From Triatoma infestans (Eukaryota; Arthropoda; Insecta; Hemiptera; Reduviidae): a DNA stretch of 64,000 nucleotides. A model generated the notes under the pieces. That model had not been told where the DNA came from. It saw only the letters and a list, made by a program, of their open reading frames with translations, and ran no database searches. This document shows, in pieces, positions 44,241-55,111 of the stretch. The position numbers and the translations under genes are program-made. Where the stretch lies: assembly GCA_011037195.1 (NCBI GenBank), contig JAAEAF010006760.1:1-64000 (forward strand), given 5' to 3'. Positions within the stretch are counted from its first letter, which is position 1. Each line of letters begins with the position of its first letter.

Positions 44241-45454
44241 ACTTTTTTTTTAACTTAAAAGAATCAAATCATGACTGGGCTGGGTCAAACGGCATTCAAA
44301 CTGGAATGGCCAAATTATGTGAAGCCTAAAATGGTAGACTTTGGAAGGTCTTGAAACATATGTAAGTAGCCTCATTATAAAAAAGGATGAATTACAAAAA
44401 GCTCGTCATTTCAGAGGCGCTCGAAAACTAGGACGACAATAAAATTGAAAGACTACAGAATATTTTTAAAATAAAACTATTCAGACTGATTGAAGAAAAA
44501 AACTGAATTTTATTTGTCTTTAAATAATAATTCATATAACATTGTATAAATTTAATAAAACTTGTTAAATGTTTTACAAGCTTATGTTGCGACATTGACT
44601 GTACAGTTAAAAAATGGAATTACTCGATTTAAGCTTTGGATCACAGAAAAAAATGGCACTGCTATCCAAGGCACAAATGCCTGAATTGTCATGTTCGGTC
44701 ATTTACGGCTACACTGGGTGATATCCATTTGAAATTATCGCTGTGCAAGAATGAATTTATAGCACTGCTGTTTGAGCAATGTTGCTATACAGATAAAATT
44801 TCATGAAAAGTCTTTGAAGAATTTAGTTAATGCAAAAAAGATAAATGGATATTATTTTCAAACAATATTTTTAATAAAGCAGAGTTTTTTTTTAATACAT
44901 ATTCAATGATGATCATGGGGAAAAAAATGAAAAATATTTATTATTCTGTGTATGCAGCACTCCCATTTGAAATTTTCGCCGTCCGAAACTGCATCAGAGC
45001 CCACATAGTAGATTACAATTTTCATGCATTTCAAGCCACCTTAAAAGTTAAAAAAAAAAAAGGGCATGCTAAATGGGTCCCATAATCGTACATGAGAGAA
45101 ACGAACTTAAACGGAAACAATAAGGTATAAACGAACGACATTATGGACAAAGATTAAATGTCGTCGATGAAGCACCTGGTCACATACTTCCGGTCTAAAC
45201 ATTCTTAGAAAATGACCGTGACCATAATATAATCTATTACCGGTACTATTCCTATTTTTTCCTGTCAGATGGTCAACGGAATTATGGCCGCTTCCTATTG
45301 CGATGAATATGAAGAGTTTATCATAAACTTGTTCAGAAATATCACAGATGTAGGTAGAAATCAGTCCAATATTGCTGAATGAAAAAGCTAGACCTCTCCT
45401 ATCTCACATCTGAATCTTAAAAAATTAAATGCACCAGTTAAGAAGTTCTACATC

Positions 45455-45965
45455 ATCTGGTATTTTTTTATCCGCCGTAGCATGCATATTTATTTTGTTC
45501 CTGACCGGTTTCGGATTTTCATCCATCGTCAGAGTAAATCCATTTCGTTTAGAGAGTTCACTTCAAACACAATGTTTTCGTTTCACTCGACACTTGTGGT
45601 TTGTATGTGCGGGAAGTTATAAGATTATGTTACTATGTGCGTGTGTTTAATGACAACATGGAATTATAAACTATGATTAGACATTAGACAACAGTGTATA
45701 ATAAACAATATGTATACACTAGTTTCTAATGTCTAATCATAATTTATAATAATTCCATTTCGTCATTAAACACACACACCTCATCATAACCTTATAAGTT
45801 CCCGCATATACAAACCACAAGTGTTAAGTGAAACGAAAACATTGCGTTTGAAGTGAACTCTCTAAACGAAATGGATAGATTTACTCTGACGATGGATGAA
45901 AATCCGAAACCGGTCAGGAACAAAATAAATATGCATGCTACGGCGGATAAAAAAATACCAGATGA
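45455..45965. mobile_element. Central foldback pair of the giant palindrome
   Basis: Inverted arms read GGTATTTTTTTATCCGCCGT, then AGCATGCATATTTATTTTG and the cores at 45503-45532 (minus) and 45886-45915 (plus). Both cores are intact. After 'gagtaaatccatttcgtt' each arm continues to the common centre. Confidence 0.8.
45886..45915 (+). ncRNA. Hammerhead-ribozyme-like core (subfamily A)
   Basis: CTGACGA, T, stem II GGAT-GAAA-ATCC, GAAA, CCGGTC. Compared with 63718-63747, three of the four stem II base pairs or the loop differ while pairing is kept. Stem I is weaker here (CT before the core pairs with AG after it, then one mismatch and TT with AA). Same core at 39015-39044, 44130-44159 (minus), 44184-44213 and 45503-45532 (minus). 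Confidence 0.6.
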
Positions 45966-47319
45966 TGTAGAACTTCTTAACTGGTGCATTTAATTTTTTA
46001 AGAGTCAGATGTGAGATAAGAGAGGTCTAGCGTTTTCATTCAGCAATATTGGACTGATTTCTACCTACTTCTGTGATATTTCTGAACAAGTTTATGATAA
46101 ACTCTTCATATTCATCGCAATAGGAAGCGGCCATAATTCCGTTGACCATCTGACAGGAAAAAATAGGAATAGTGTACCGGTAATAGATTATATTATGGCC
46201 ACGGTCATTTTCTAAGAATGTTTAGACCGGAAGTATGTGACTAGGTACTTCATCAACGACATTTAATCTTTGTCCATAATGTCGTCCGTTTATACTTTAT
46301 TGTTTTCGATTAAGTTCGTTTCTCTCATGTACGATTATGGGAGCTATTTAGCCTGCCTTTTTTTTTTTGTACCTTTAAGGTGGCTTGAAATGCATGAAAA
46401 TTGTAATCTACTATGTGGGCTCTGATGCAGTTTCGGACGGCGAAAATTTCAAATGGGAGTGCTGCATACACAAAATAATAAATATTTTTCATTTTTTCCC
46501 CATGATCATCATTGAATATGTATTAAAAAAAAACTCTGCTTTATTGAAAATATTGTTTGAAAATAATATCCATTTATCTTTTTTGCATTAACTAAATTCT
46601 TCAAAGACTTTTCATTAAATTTTATCTGTAGCAACATTGCTCAAACAGCAGTGCTATAAATTCATTTTTGTGCAGCGATAATTTCAAACGGAAATCACCG
46701 AGTATAGCTGTAAATGACCGAACGTGATAATTCAGGCATTTATGTGCATTAGATAGCGGTGCCATTTTTTTCTACCTTCCAAAGCTAAATCGAGTAATTC
46801 CATTTTTTAACTATACAATCAATGTCGCAACATAAGCTTGTACAAATTTAACAAGTTTTATTCCAATTTATATAATGTTATATGAATAATTATTATTTAA
46901 CGACAGATAAAATTCAGTTTTGTTTTTTTTTCAATCAATCTGAGTAGTTTTATTTTAAAAATATCCAAGTAGTCTTTCAATTTTATTGATATCCTGGCTT
47001 TCGTGCGCCTCCTGAAATGTTGAGCTTTTTTGTAATTCATCCATATTGTAATGTGGCTACTTACATAATATGTTTCAAGACCTTCCAGAGTCGACCATTT
47101 TGGCTTGACACAATTTGGCCATTCCAGTTTGAATGCCGTTTGACCCAGCCTAGTCATGATTTGAATTCTTCTAAGTTACAAAAAAAAGAAGTTTTTAGCT
47201 AATAGAGAGTGATGCGGCATACCCGAAAACGAAAACTGCAGGAAGCCTTAGGGGGAACGAAACCGACTAAGGTTTTAACAAACTTGTTAACCGGAAAATT
47301 ATTGAATATGTGGATGGGT

Positions 47320-47510
47320 GCGCAATGCAATCTACCATTTTATCCGTCATAGCATGCATATTCCTTTTATTCCTGGACCGGTTTCGGATTTTCATACATC
47401 GTCAAAGCATCGAACTTGATGAATTTGCTCTGACGATGCATGAAAATCCGAGACCGGTCAGGAATAAAAAGGAATATGCAAGATACAACGGATAAAATTA
47501 CCAGACTGAA
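47320..47510. mobile_element. Short foldback with two facing cores, partly mutated
   Basis: Mirror of 44090-44240. The minus-strand core (47376-47405) starts TTGACGA instead of CTGACGA, and the plus-strand core (47430-47459) has GAGAC instead of GAAAC. Both changes hit invariant hammerhead positions and should disable cleavage. Confidence 0.75.
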
Positions 47511-47579
47511 AATTATTGTTGAACAATATTTTCAGCCTTCCCTGGGTTTTTCTCCTTAGGCTGCTTTAACAATTTTCCT

Positions 47580-48125
47580 TATACTTGTTACACTAACTTA
47601 CGGATAGGTATAATCATTTATTTGTAACATTTCTGTGGAAACTTGATTTTACGGATACTAAGGGAGCTACCTGCACTTCAGGCATTTTTCTTAAGAGTTC
47701 TTTCCAGTTAATGTATGTTCGAAGACCTACATAAATATAAGGGCATCTAATAACTATAATAAAGATCCCAGTTTTTTTTTATATATAAATTGTCATTTGG
47801 TACTTTCTGTATTGCAGAGAGTCATGTGACTGATAACTGCTGTTATTCTCAGTGGAGGCTGCAATTTATTCCAATAAATATTTCGTCTCTTCGAGGAGGA
47901 AGCTTGCCTGTCTAGATTCGTAAAATTCGCTATCCCATATTGGCGGCCAGCCAAAATCCGCTCTAGCGGTTACGCCGCCCCGGACAAAAAGACAAATTGC
48001 CCCCCTTTGTGAATATGCATATATATATTTATATATATATTTTTTTAAAGTAAGTCTGTGCATGTTCAAACACAAGCTGAAGCAGCACTCTGCTCGCATG
48101 CTAATGCTTTTCTGTTCAGAGAAGT
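47580..48125. other. Mostly unassigned; dispersed-repeat piece
   Basis: 47880-48000 has GGAAGCTTGCCTGTCTAG and a GGTTACGCCGCCCC-like segment similar to the GC-richer block at about 23330. No gene recognised. Confidence 0.35.
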
Positions 48126-48131
48126 ATATGC

Positions 48132-49289
48132 ATGTTCAAACAAGTTCAAGCATCGTCCTTTACAAATTCTGCGTTAATTTTTTCTAATAATAGTGTAAAT
48201 ATAATAGAAAGATGGAAGGACCATTTTAAGGAGCTTCTTCAGGGAGAAAATAAGGAAGCGGATGAGGCGGACAATGTAGGAAGGAATCAAGATGACAATA
48301 AGTTCGAGGAAGACGATTATATAGATGAACTTGAGCTGGCATTGGCAATAGAAAATTTAAAGTTAGGAAAAGCTGCCGGGCATGATAACATAACGCCAGA
48401 AATGATTAAGTTCATGGGGGCTACTGGAGAGAAAATTATGCTGCACATATTCAATTTAATTTGGAAACAGAAAAGAATACCAGCAGATTGGGAAATTTCT
48501 GTCATCATCCCTATATTTAAGAAAGGGGACAATCGGGAATGTGGCAACCACAGGGGGATATCTTTGCTTTCCGTACCCTGTAAATTATACTCCAAAATCT
48601 TGGAGAGGAGACTCAGAGAAATGATAGACGGTCAAATGCATGAAGCGCAATATCTAGCTCAGGAGGGTATGGAGCAGGTCGCCAACTTTAAGTACCTAGG
48701 AGTGCACATTAATGAGGACGGCCGAATAGATAAAGAAATTAATGATAGGATAGCATCGGCAGGAAGATTGTTCAATGCTCTGAAGAAAGGTTTTGTTAAT
48801 AAATAGGAAGTGAGCAAAGGTACAAAAGTGGCAATATTCAAATCCACCTACATCCCGGTCTTAACATACGGCAGCGAGTCGTGGGCCATTACATCTAAGC
48901 ACCACAGTATGCTCCAGGCATCAGAAATGAGGTTTTTACGAAGAATCGAGGGAAAAACAAGAAGGGATAGAATAAGAAATGTCAACATAAGGACTAACCT
49001 CGACGTTAAACCTGTGGAGAGCGTGCTTCGAGAGAACAGGCTCAGATGGTTTGGACATCTGATGAGGATGGAGAGCGGCCGCGTGGCAAGGACTTGCTAC
49101 GAGACTAAGACGCAGGGTCAGCGAGGAAGGGGAAGGCCTCGAACTACATGGGAAGATGTCGTCAGGAATGACTTCACAAAAAAGAATTTAGATTGGAATA
49201 GGCGTGGTACTTTGGTGCAGGATAGGGACCGCTGGAAGGTTTTATATAAGGGATCCTCTACACCGAGAGGTAGAAGAGGAATGGACTAA
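48132..49289 (+). pseudogene. RTE-like LINE ORF2 with the RT core deleted
   Basis: Two in-frame pieces, 48132-48806 and 48807-49289, are separated by a single TAG at 48804-48806. The first has an ERWKDHFKELL thumb-side region, an acidic stretch, LKLGKAAGHDNITPEMIK, DWEISVIIPIFKKGD and NHRGISLLSVPCKLYSKILE, which are RT blocks 0 to 2. At about residue 172-176 (QMHEAQY) it jumps directly to VANFKYLGVHINEDGRIDKEI, which lies after the catalytic YADD box. Blocks 3 to 5 are missing. The second piece has YIPVLTYGSESWAI, LRWFGHLMRMESGRVA, QRGRGRPRTTWEDVV and a DRDRW end, and stops at 49287-49289. A TAAGAAGAAGAATAG tail follows the stop immediately, typical of the short repeat-like 3' ends of RTE elements. 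It is non-functional through loss of the active site. Confidence 0.8.
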
Positions 49290-49299
49290 GAAGAAGAAT

Positions 49300-50430
49300 A
49301 GTGTAAATATGTTTAGCTTTTAGACATAAACAATATAAATATGCTACGCATTGTAAATTTTAAGCAAAAGGAAAAAAAAATCGATATGTGAAATTTTGTA
49401 TTAATTGAATATTATAACATATCAATACTTTTCTCACACTTAACAGCCTAAATGGCGCCCCTAGAGCTGGACACATATTCTGGCCGGAGAATCAGGCACA
49501 AATGAACGTGTAATCTTATCTGAAATTGTGCCCGCAGATTTCTGTTTTTTTGTGATCATGACTTTTATGTGATTGTGATTGTTTTCTGATTCTTGATTTC
49601 GAATTTTTTATCTATCAAAAGCGAAATCGGCTCAGAGTTAAAGAAAAAGAAGCGTTGCTATAACGTTGCACATTTGTCTAGCATTGCTGAGCCCACCACC
49701 ACCTGTTGAACGATTATGTTGAGGCAAATGGTGCCAAACATGGCGGAACCATGGTTGGGATATAACGTTCAACATATGTTGTGGCCAAGGCCTTAGTGGT
49801 ACAAAATACTTGTTGCATCCACTCACTTTGGCTTTAATATCCTCCTCATTAATTTCCTTTTTTATTTTTAAAGAAAAAAAAACACCTTAAACTTGTGCTT
49901 GCAGAGATCGATAAGTAAGGATTTTTGTAACTGTTTTTTGATTGAACTTTCGTTTCTAGGTCAAGCGTTCCGGCAGCCGCGTAAAAAATTCTGAAAGTTT
50001 TAGCCCACCGTATACAAATAACACAAATAGCACATTTAAATAAATGTTGACCAAAAGAGAGAGAGACGAAATTTAAATCTATATTAAAATGTTGCACTAA
50101 CAGAATAATGGAACGTCGTCGTCTTCCTTTCTTAAGAGCGTGAATAACAACTTTTTGTTAAGAAGATTGATTTGTGTTGAATAGAATAGTAACTATTTAC
50201 ATACATATTTAAATTAATTCATTTACCACGATGAAATGGCACATTTTCCTCAGTGTATAACATTCTGTTTTTCTTTTTCTTCTTCATCAACATGATTTAA
50301 AATCAATTAAAATTCCTCCACCAGTTTTATTGTTTCTTTTGGATTTATGAAATTTAAAAGGAAGACAAATTATAATACGTATTCCTTATGTAAACATAAT
50401 ACATATTTTGGTTCGATGAAAATTGAATTT
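49300..50430. other. AT-rich stretch, nothing assigned
   Basis: No coding or repeat family recognised. Confidence 0.4.
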
Positions 50431-50435
50431 ACATT

Positions 50436-51430
50436 ACTTTCTCTTACTCCTAGTAAGAGGAAGTATTGTAATCGTGTCATTGATACTCGATTTTGAGTTT
50501 TCACCGGAAATATCCGTTTTGAGGTCCCCTGAGTCCAAAAAAGTGGATTTTAGCAAATGGTCTGTGTGTGTGTGTGTGTGTGGTGTGTGTGTGTGTTGTG
50601 TATGTGAACAGCATAGCTCAAAAACGAAAAATCGTAGAACGTTAAACTTCATATTACGTTTAGGTATCACCATGGATCTGACGGTGCGTTATTTGTCAAT
50701 TTCCTCAACCGGAAGTACCACTTTACTAGTTGTTTTTTTTACGTTTTTCTCAAAAATGGCTCCCACGATTTTCTTTAAACTTGTCATATCAACTACACAT
50801 ACAATGAGCTACAACATTTATTTGAAACATTTCTCCAGGAAAATTCATTTAAGGGCACTTCTGGGAGAGGGGGGTTAGGTTTTCATCTTAACTGCTATTT
50901 CAGTTTATTAGACAATTCTGTCATCTAAATAATGTTAATTAGAATTAAATATGTTGTTGAAATTCTGAGTCTAAAAAAAATTTGATAACCGGAAGTGCGT
51001 TTGTTCTAACACTTTACTAAATGATTTTTTCATTTTTTCGCTATTTTCTCAAAAATGGCTCCGACGATTTTCTTGAAACTTCGTGTACAAAATAAAAATG
51101 CAATGATCTACATCTTTTATTTAAGACATTTCTCTAGAAAAATTCATTTAAGGGCACTTTTAGGGGTGGGGTGGGGTTACAGCTTCCCCTAAAATTGGTA
51201 TCATAGTTGATTATACAATTCTATCATCCAAACAAAATTAATTAGAAATAAATAGATGGCCAAAATTCCAAGTTTTAAGAAAATTCTTAAGCCGGAAGTG
51301 CGCTTTTACTGAACAGCTTTTTCAGTTTTCGACGAATTTCGTTATATTTGGTACACAAACTATAACATTTGTCAATTATAATTTTGAGAACTGGAGTAAG
51401 AGAAAGTTGTGTGAGTGTTTCACACCAGAT
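50436..51430 (+). repeat. Rep-H copy, best-preserved full length
   Basis: Starts ACTTTCTCTTACTCC (50436-50450), with TAGTAAGAGGAAG completing the hairpin. It ends GGAGTAAGAGAAAGT (51393-51407), giving a perfect 15-bp terminal inverted repeat. After that comes TGTGTGAGTGTTTCACACCA (51408-51427), which contains its own hairpin GTGTGA..TCACAC. The interior has a (GT)n tract at 50563-50600 and three modules of about 300-330 bp, each containing 'gcgtt..aac..ttt..ccggaagt', 'atggctcc.acgattttctt' and a G-rich 'gggg..gg' motif. It has no coding capacity; the 151-codon ORF is a shadow. Confidence 0.85.
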
Positions 51431-51439
51431 TTTTTTTAA

Positions 51440-52115
51440 ATAATAATTACTAAATTAGGCAAAAAAAATCCCATTTATAATCTTGTGTTGCTACAACATT
51501 TTACACAATTGTTGAAGGTTACAAACTTTGGAAGTGTTACTTTAAAAATATATCCCACTACTACATATCAAAAAAAAAAAAACCTTGATAATTATTCTTA
51601 ATTCGAAAAGTGATGTATTGGATTTATTTTTTTTAAATATTTTTTTCTAGGTAACTTTGAGAAATCATGTTTTCTAGTTTTAGTAGAATTGTGTTAATGG
51701 GGAATACAAAATGCAAACAATGTTGTTGCTGATGTTCTACTGACCGTTGGCACGCTATACCTCTAAACCTGCTCTGAACTTATAATATGTATTTGGGGAC
51801 AGTTGTTTGCCCTTCCTCTCAACCTAGCTATCTGTAATTTTCAACTTTTTAAGCGTTTGATGAATTCTAAACAGATTATTTGGATAATCATTTAAATAAG
51901 TGTAAGAATTTGGTATTTTATTTATTTTTTTTCTGTTTTCTGATTCCAGAGATGAGCTTTATTTGATTTCTGGATTCTTATCAATAAAGACTAGGTATTG
52001 GAATCTTATACTATATTCTGATTGACATTGTAGAGGACAAGTTTCATTTAAAAAATAATAGGTTAATATTTGTGTAAATTATTTAGAGAAAAATCTTGTT
52101 GATTTGTTTTCGAGA
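51440..52115. other. AT-rich stretch, nothing assigned
   Basis: Nothing recognised. Confidence 0.4.
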
Positions 52116-53133
52116 ATACTTATAATAAAAAAAATCTGGTGTGAAACACTCACACAACTTTCACTTATTCCAGTTTTCAAAATTATAATTGACAAATTTT
52201 CAGAGTTTATTTACCAAATTTGATGAAATTTGTTGGAGTTTTTGAAAACTGAAAAAAAAAAAAATCAGTAAAAGCGCACACTTCCGGTTTACTAATTTTC
52301 TTGAAACTCGGAATTTTGGCCATCTATTGTTTGCAATTAATTTTGTTTGGATGATATAATTGTATAATCAACTATGATAGCACTTTAGAGAAAAAGATAA
52401 CCCCACCCATCCCCCAAAAGGCCCCTTAAATGACTTCACCAGGAGAAATTTTTCATATAAAAGTTATAGCTCTTTATATGTGTAGTTCACATACCTAATT
52501 TGAAGAAAATCTTTGAAGTCGTTTTCGAGAAAATAGCAGAAAACTGAAAAATATTTTTCATTAAAAACGCACTTCCGGTCATCCAATTTTTTTCAAACTC
52601 GGAATTTCAACAACACATTTAATTCTAATTAATATTACTTAGATGACAGAATTGTCAAATAAATTGAAATAGCACTTTAGAGGAATACTTAGCCCCCCAC
52701 CCCTCCCCTAAAAGTGCCCTGAATTTTTCCAGAGAACTGGTTCAAATAAAAGTTGTAAATCTTTGTATGTGTAGTTGTCATAACAAGTTTGAAGTAAATC
52801 GTCGGTGCTATTTTTGGGAAAATTGCAAAAAGTAAAAAAAAAAAAAAAAAAAAAAACTAGTAAAGTGGTAGTTTCAGTGGAGAATTGTCAGATCATGGTG
52901 ATACCTACACGGAATATCAAATGTCAACTTTCTACGGTTTTTTGTTTTTGAGCCATGCTGTTCACATACATACATCCATACATACATATATACATACACA
53001 CACAAACAAACACACACACAGATCATTTGCTAAAACCACTTTTTTGGACTCGGAACCTCAAAACGGATATTTCCGGTGAAAACTCGATATCAAAAATTTG
53101 ACACGATTACAATACTTCCTGTTACTAGGAGTA

Positions 53134-54258
53134 GAATAGAATAGAATAGAATCGGGGGGGGGGGAGCCTCATTCCACTGCGACCTACAAATTGAGGTCTA
53201 TTGTGGATCCCCTTAAGTTACAGAACAGCCCCCAGCTTTGCCCTCCTAATCAATCCTAGCAAAGCTGAGAGCGGCTCCGTCATGAAGCTTTCAGCTTCGG
53301 GATTGCCCGTCCCCAATTGAAGAAACCTAATCCTCGCCAGGCCGGCGCACTCACAAAGGATGTGCGCCGGGGTCTCCTCCTCTACCTTGCAGAATCGGCA
53401 TACCGCACTATCCGCAAGTTGTAGGTGGTGCATGTGTCTATTCAGCCTACAATGCCCTGTTAGTAGACCCACAATTAACCTTATATCCCTTCGGGTTTGG
53501 CTCAGTAGGTCTTTGGTAAATTTAGGCAAATGTCTTTTAATGAAGAGCTTTGCCTGCCTCTGTCCTGGTGTTCCCTCCCACCAACGCAGACGCTGATCTT
53601 CTATCCACCCCTTGATAGAAGTTTGGATGAGGCTCCTGGACAAGCCGCAGAAGGGTTCGGGGCCTATAAAGGTATCCTGCGAGCCCTCCCTCGCTAGGGC
53701 ATCCGCCCTCTCATTGCCCAGGAACCCCGCATGTCCCGGCACCCAGGCGAGTGTCAGTTTATTCCGAGTACCCACCTCGATGAGGGCAAGTAGGCAGTCC
53801 CACACCAGTCTTGAGACTATTTGGTGTGAGGAAAGTGCCTTCAGGGCTGCCTGACTGTCGGAGTATATGGCCACTCTTCTACCCACTATCCTTTGCCTTA
53901 TGATCTCCCTAGCGCAGAGTTGTAACGCCACGACTTCAGCCTGAAAGACCGTGGCGTACTTCCCTAGGCTGGCCTTAATTTTAACTTTAGGCCTGCCCCC
54001 GTAGACCCCAGCTCCGACCCCAGTCGGAGTTTTGGATCCATCTGTATACCAGATCGAGTTACCGAACAGGGGTGGGTCACAGCCCCATTCACCTCTGCTC
54101 GGTATGACAATATGGAAGTTCCTTTCGAAAAAATACTTAGGAACCATCCTATCCGTTGGCATCCCCAGAAGATAGTCCGCCTTGATTTCCTCAATCAACC
54201 TCTGGTTATTACGATCATGCCTAGAGGTGATGGGAGGCGGCCTCTGCAGGAGCCTATG
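53134..54258 (-). mobile_element. LINE insertion (I/R1-type), 5'-truncated, with 11-bp TSD
   Basis: 1125 bp on the minus strand between two copies of TACTAGGAGTA (53123-53133 and 54259-54269). The 3' end has a short UTR with GTAGGTCGCAGTGGAATGAG and a C9-10 run, and finishes in a GATTC/TATTC repeat tail (53134-53153). The UTR end resembles that of the element at 58275-58672 (GTAGGTCGCAGTGCAAT then C-rich). Confidence 0.85.
53218..54258 (-). CDS. LINE ORF2 C-terminus with intact RNase H and zinc knuckle (fragment)
   Basis: The open frame (378 codons, 54354-53218) starts in the flanking repeat, and only residues from about 33 belong to the element. RNase H carries all catalytic residues: D105 (YTDGS), E140 (FQAEVVAL), D166 (YSDSQ), the VPGHAG histidine at 208 and D218 (ERADAL). 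A C-terminal C-x2-C-x8-H-x4-C knuckle follows (C319, C322, H331, C336). In I-, R1- and Jockey-type LINEs this domain removes RNA from the first cDNA strand and stands after the RT. The RT is missing through 5' truncation. A frame free of stops suggests a recent insertion. Plus ORFs at 53360 and 53612 are shadows. Confidence 0.85.
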   Translation of the reverse strand, partial: HRLLQRPPPITSRHDRNNQRLIEEIKADYLLGMPTDRMVPKYFFERNFHIVIPSRGEWGCDPPLFGNSIWYTDGSKTPTGVGAGVYGGRPKVKIKASLGKYATVFQAEVVALQLCAREIIRQRIVGRRVAIYSDSQAALKALSSHQIVSRLVWDCLLALIEVGTRNKLTLAWVPGHAGFLGNERADALAREGSQDTFIGPEPFCGLSRSLIQTSIKGWIEDQRLRWWEGTPGQRQAKLFIKRHLPKFTKDLLSQTRRDIRLIVGLLTGHCRLNRHMHHLQLADSAVCRFCKVEEETPAHILCECAGLARIRFLQLGTGNPEAESFMTEPLSALLGLIRRAKLGAVL

Positions 54259-54359
54259 TACTAGGAGTAACAGGAAGTAATAAAGGAAAAACCCTTTAAA
54301 GTGGCACTTCCGGTTAACTGATATCTTATACATTTGTTTGCATTTCTTAATCATACATA

Positions 54360-55105
54360 ATTGTTACCTCTATTAGCCAAGATCATAATCAGGTGAGCAG
54401 TATTATGCTCCGTCAAAAGGCCGATAATAAAGGTGCACCTACAGGAATAGAAAGTCGTTAATAATATTTTCTGATCCGGAGACAAAGAAATTGGTATTTT
54501 ATTTAAAAAAATGATAATAATAATAAAAATTATTTATAAAGAAAATAAACTTTCCTAAAGCTGAAAAAACATTGTCTTGTTTGGCCACTGCCAGCCATAA
54601 GTTTTTACTTGCAAGATATACGTAACTGCATTAAAAAAATGTTGAAATATGGGCCCTTCATTAATATTACTATTCGGATCACATAAGCATCTATTACAAT
54701 CTACGGCAATATATACAAGCATTTTAAGCATAAAAACATAGTTGTGACTAAGTTCCGGAAATTCAAAATAAAATATCTCAACATTTATTTTTGTTGACTT
54801 TGTTTTGACTTCCGATTTGGTTCAGCTAATTTGTTAAAATATTATATTTTCAAGAAAATAACGGTTTCAAAAAATCATCAAAATCAGCAACTACGGTGTA
54901 GTGTTGGCTGATAACAAACCTAAATACAAAAAGTGTTAAATTTCAATTAAAAGTAATTAAATTTAATACAAAAAGTATTAAACATAAATGCCAGCATTCT
55001 TAGCTTATGTATTGCCACATAACATACCTATCTGCATTCTATTCTACATTCTGTTCTACATATATTTATTATATAAAGAATAGTGTAATATGGTTATATT
55101 ATTAC
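54360..55105. other. AT-rich stretch, nothing assigned
   Basis: Nothing recognised. Confidence 0.4.
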
Positions 55106-55111
55106 TACCTC

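Larger units (their letters stand above)
44020..47575. repeat. Giant near-palindrome, about 3.5 kb, of foldback units
   Basis: The left half (from 44020) is an inverted copy of the right half (to 47575), centred near 45710 on a spacer of about 40 nt. The outermost match is 'aaaacatagggaaggct' (44035) against the complement of 'agccttccctgggttttt' (47535). The inner match runs 44270-45690 against 45727-47165. Arms are roughly 95 percent alike by eye, with scattered substitutions and indels. The right half has about 120 extra bases (47180-47300). It carries four pairs-worth of ends: cores at 44130-44213, 45503-45532, 45886-45915 and 47376-47459. Identical ORFs such as the one starting MHQLRSSTSSG on both strands (45429 and 45989) are a consequence of the symmetry. 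Confidence 0.85.
52120..54345 (-). repeat. Rep-H copy split by a LINE insertion
   Basis: Begins with TCTGGTGTGAAACACTCACA (52134) and runs through three modules to the hairpin end at 53113-53133. After the LINE at 53134-54258 the target duplication recurs (54259-54269), followed by AACAGGAAGTA and then 'gtggcacttccggttaactga' at about 54300. That is module sequence of another Rep-H, so the target was probably a Rep-H/Rep-H junction. Confidence 0.75.

Noticed and set aside
45429..45989. The same ORF (starting MHQLRSSTSSG) on both strands, which could suggest a conserved membrane peptide
   Set aside because: Both copies are produced by the inverted repeat itself and span the hammerhead-like core; there is no independent support for translation.
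44020..47575. Palindrome as a sequencing or assembly artefact
   Set aside because: The arms differ by many substitutions, several indels and a 120-base block, which a foldback artefact would not produce.
50423..50878. The 151-codon ORF as a gene
   Set aside because: It crosses a (GT)n tract and the Rep-H modules, and the same region in other copies is not open.
53360..53854. Plus-strand ORFs opposite the RNase H
   Set aside because: Shadows of the minus-strand coding region with its clear domain motifs.
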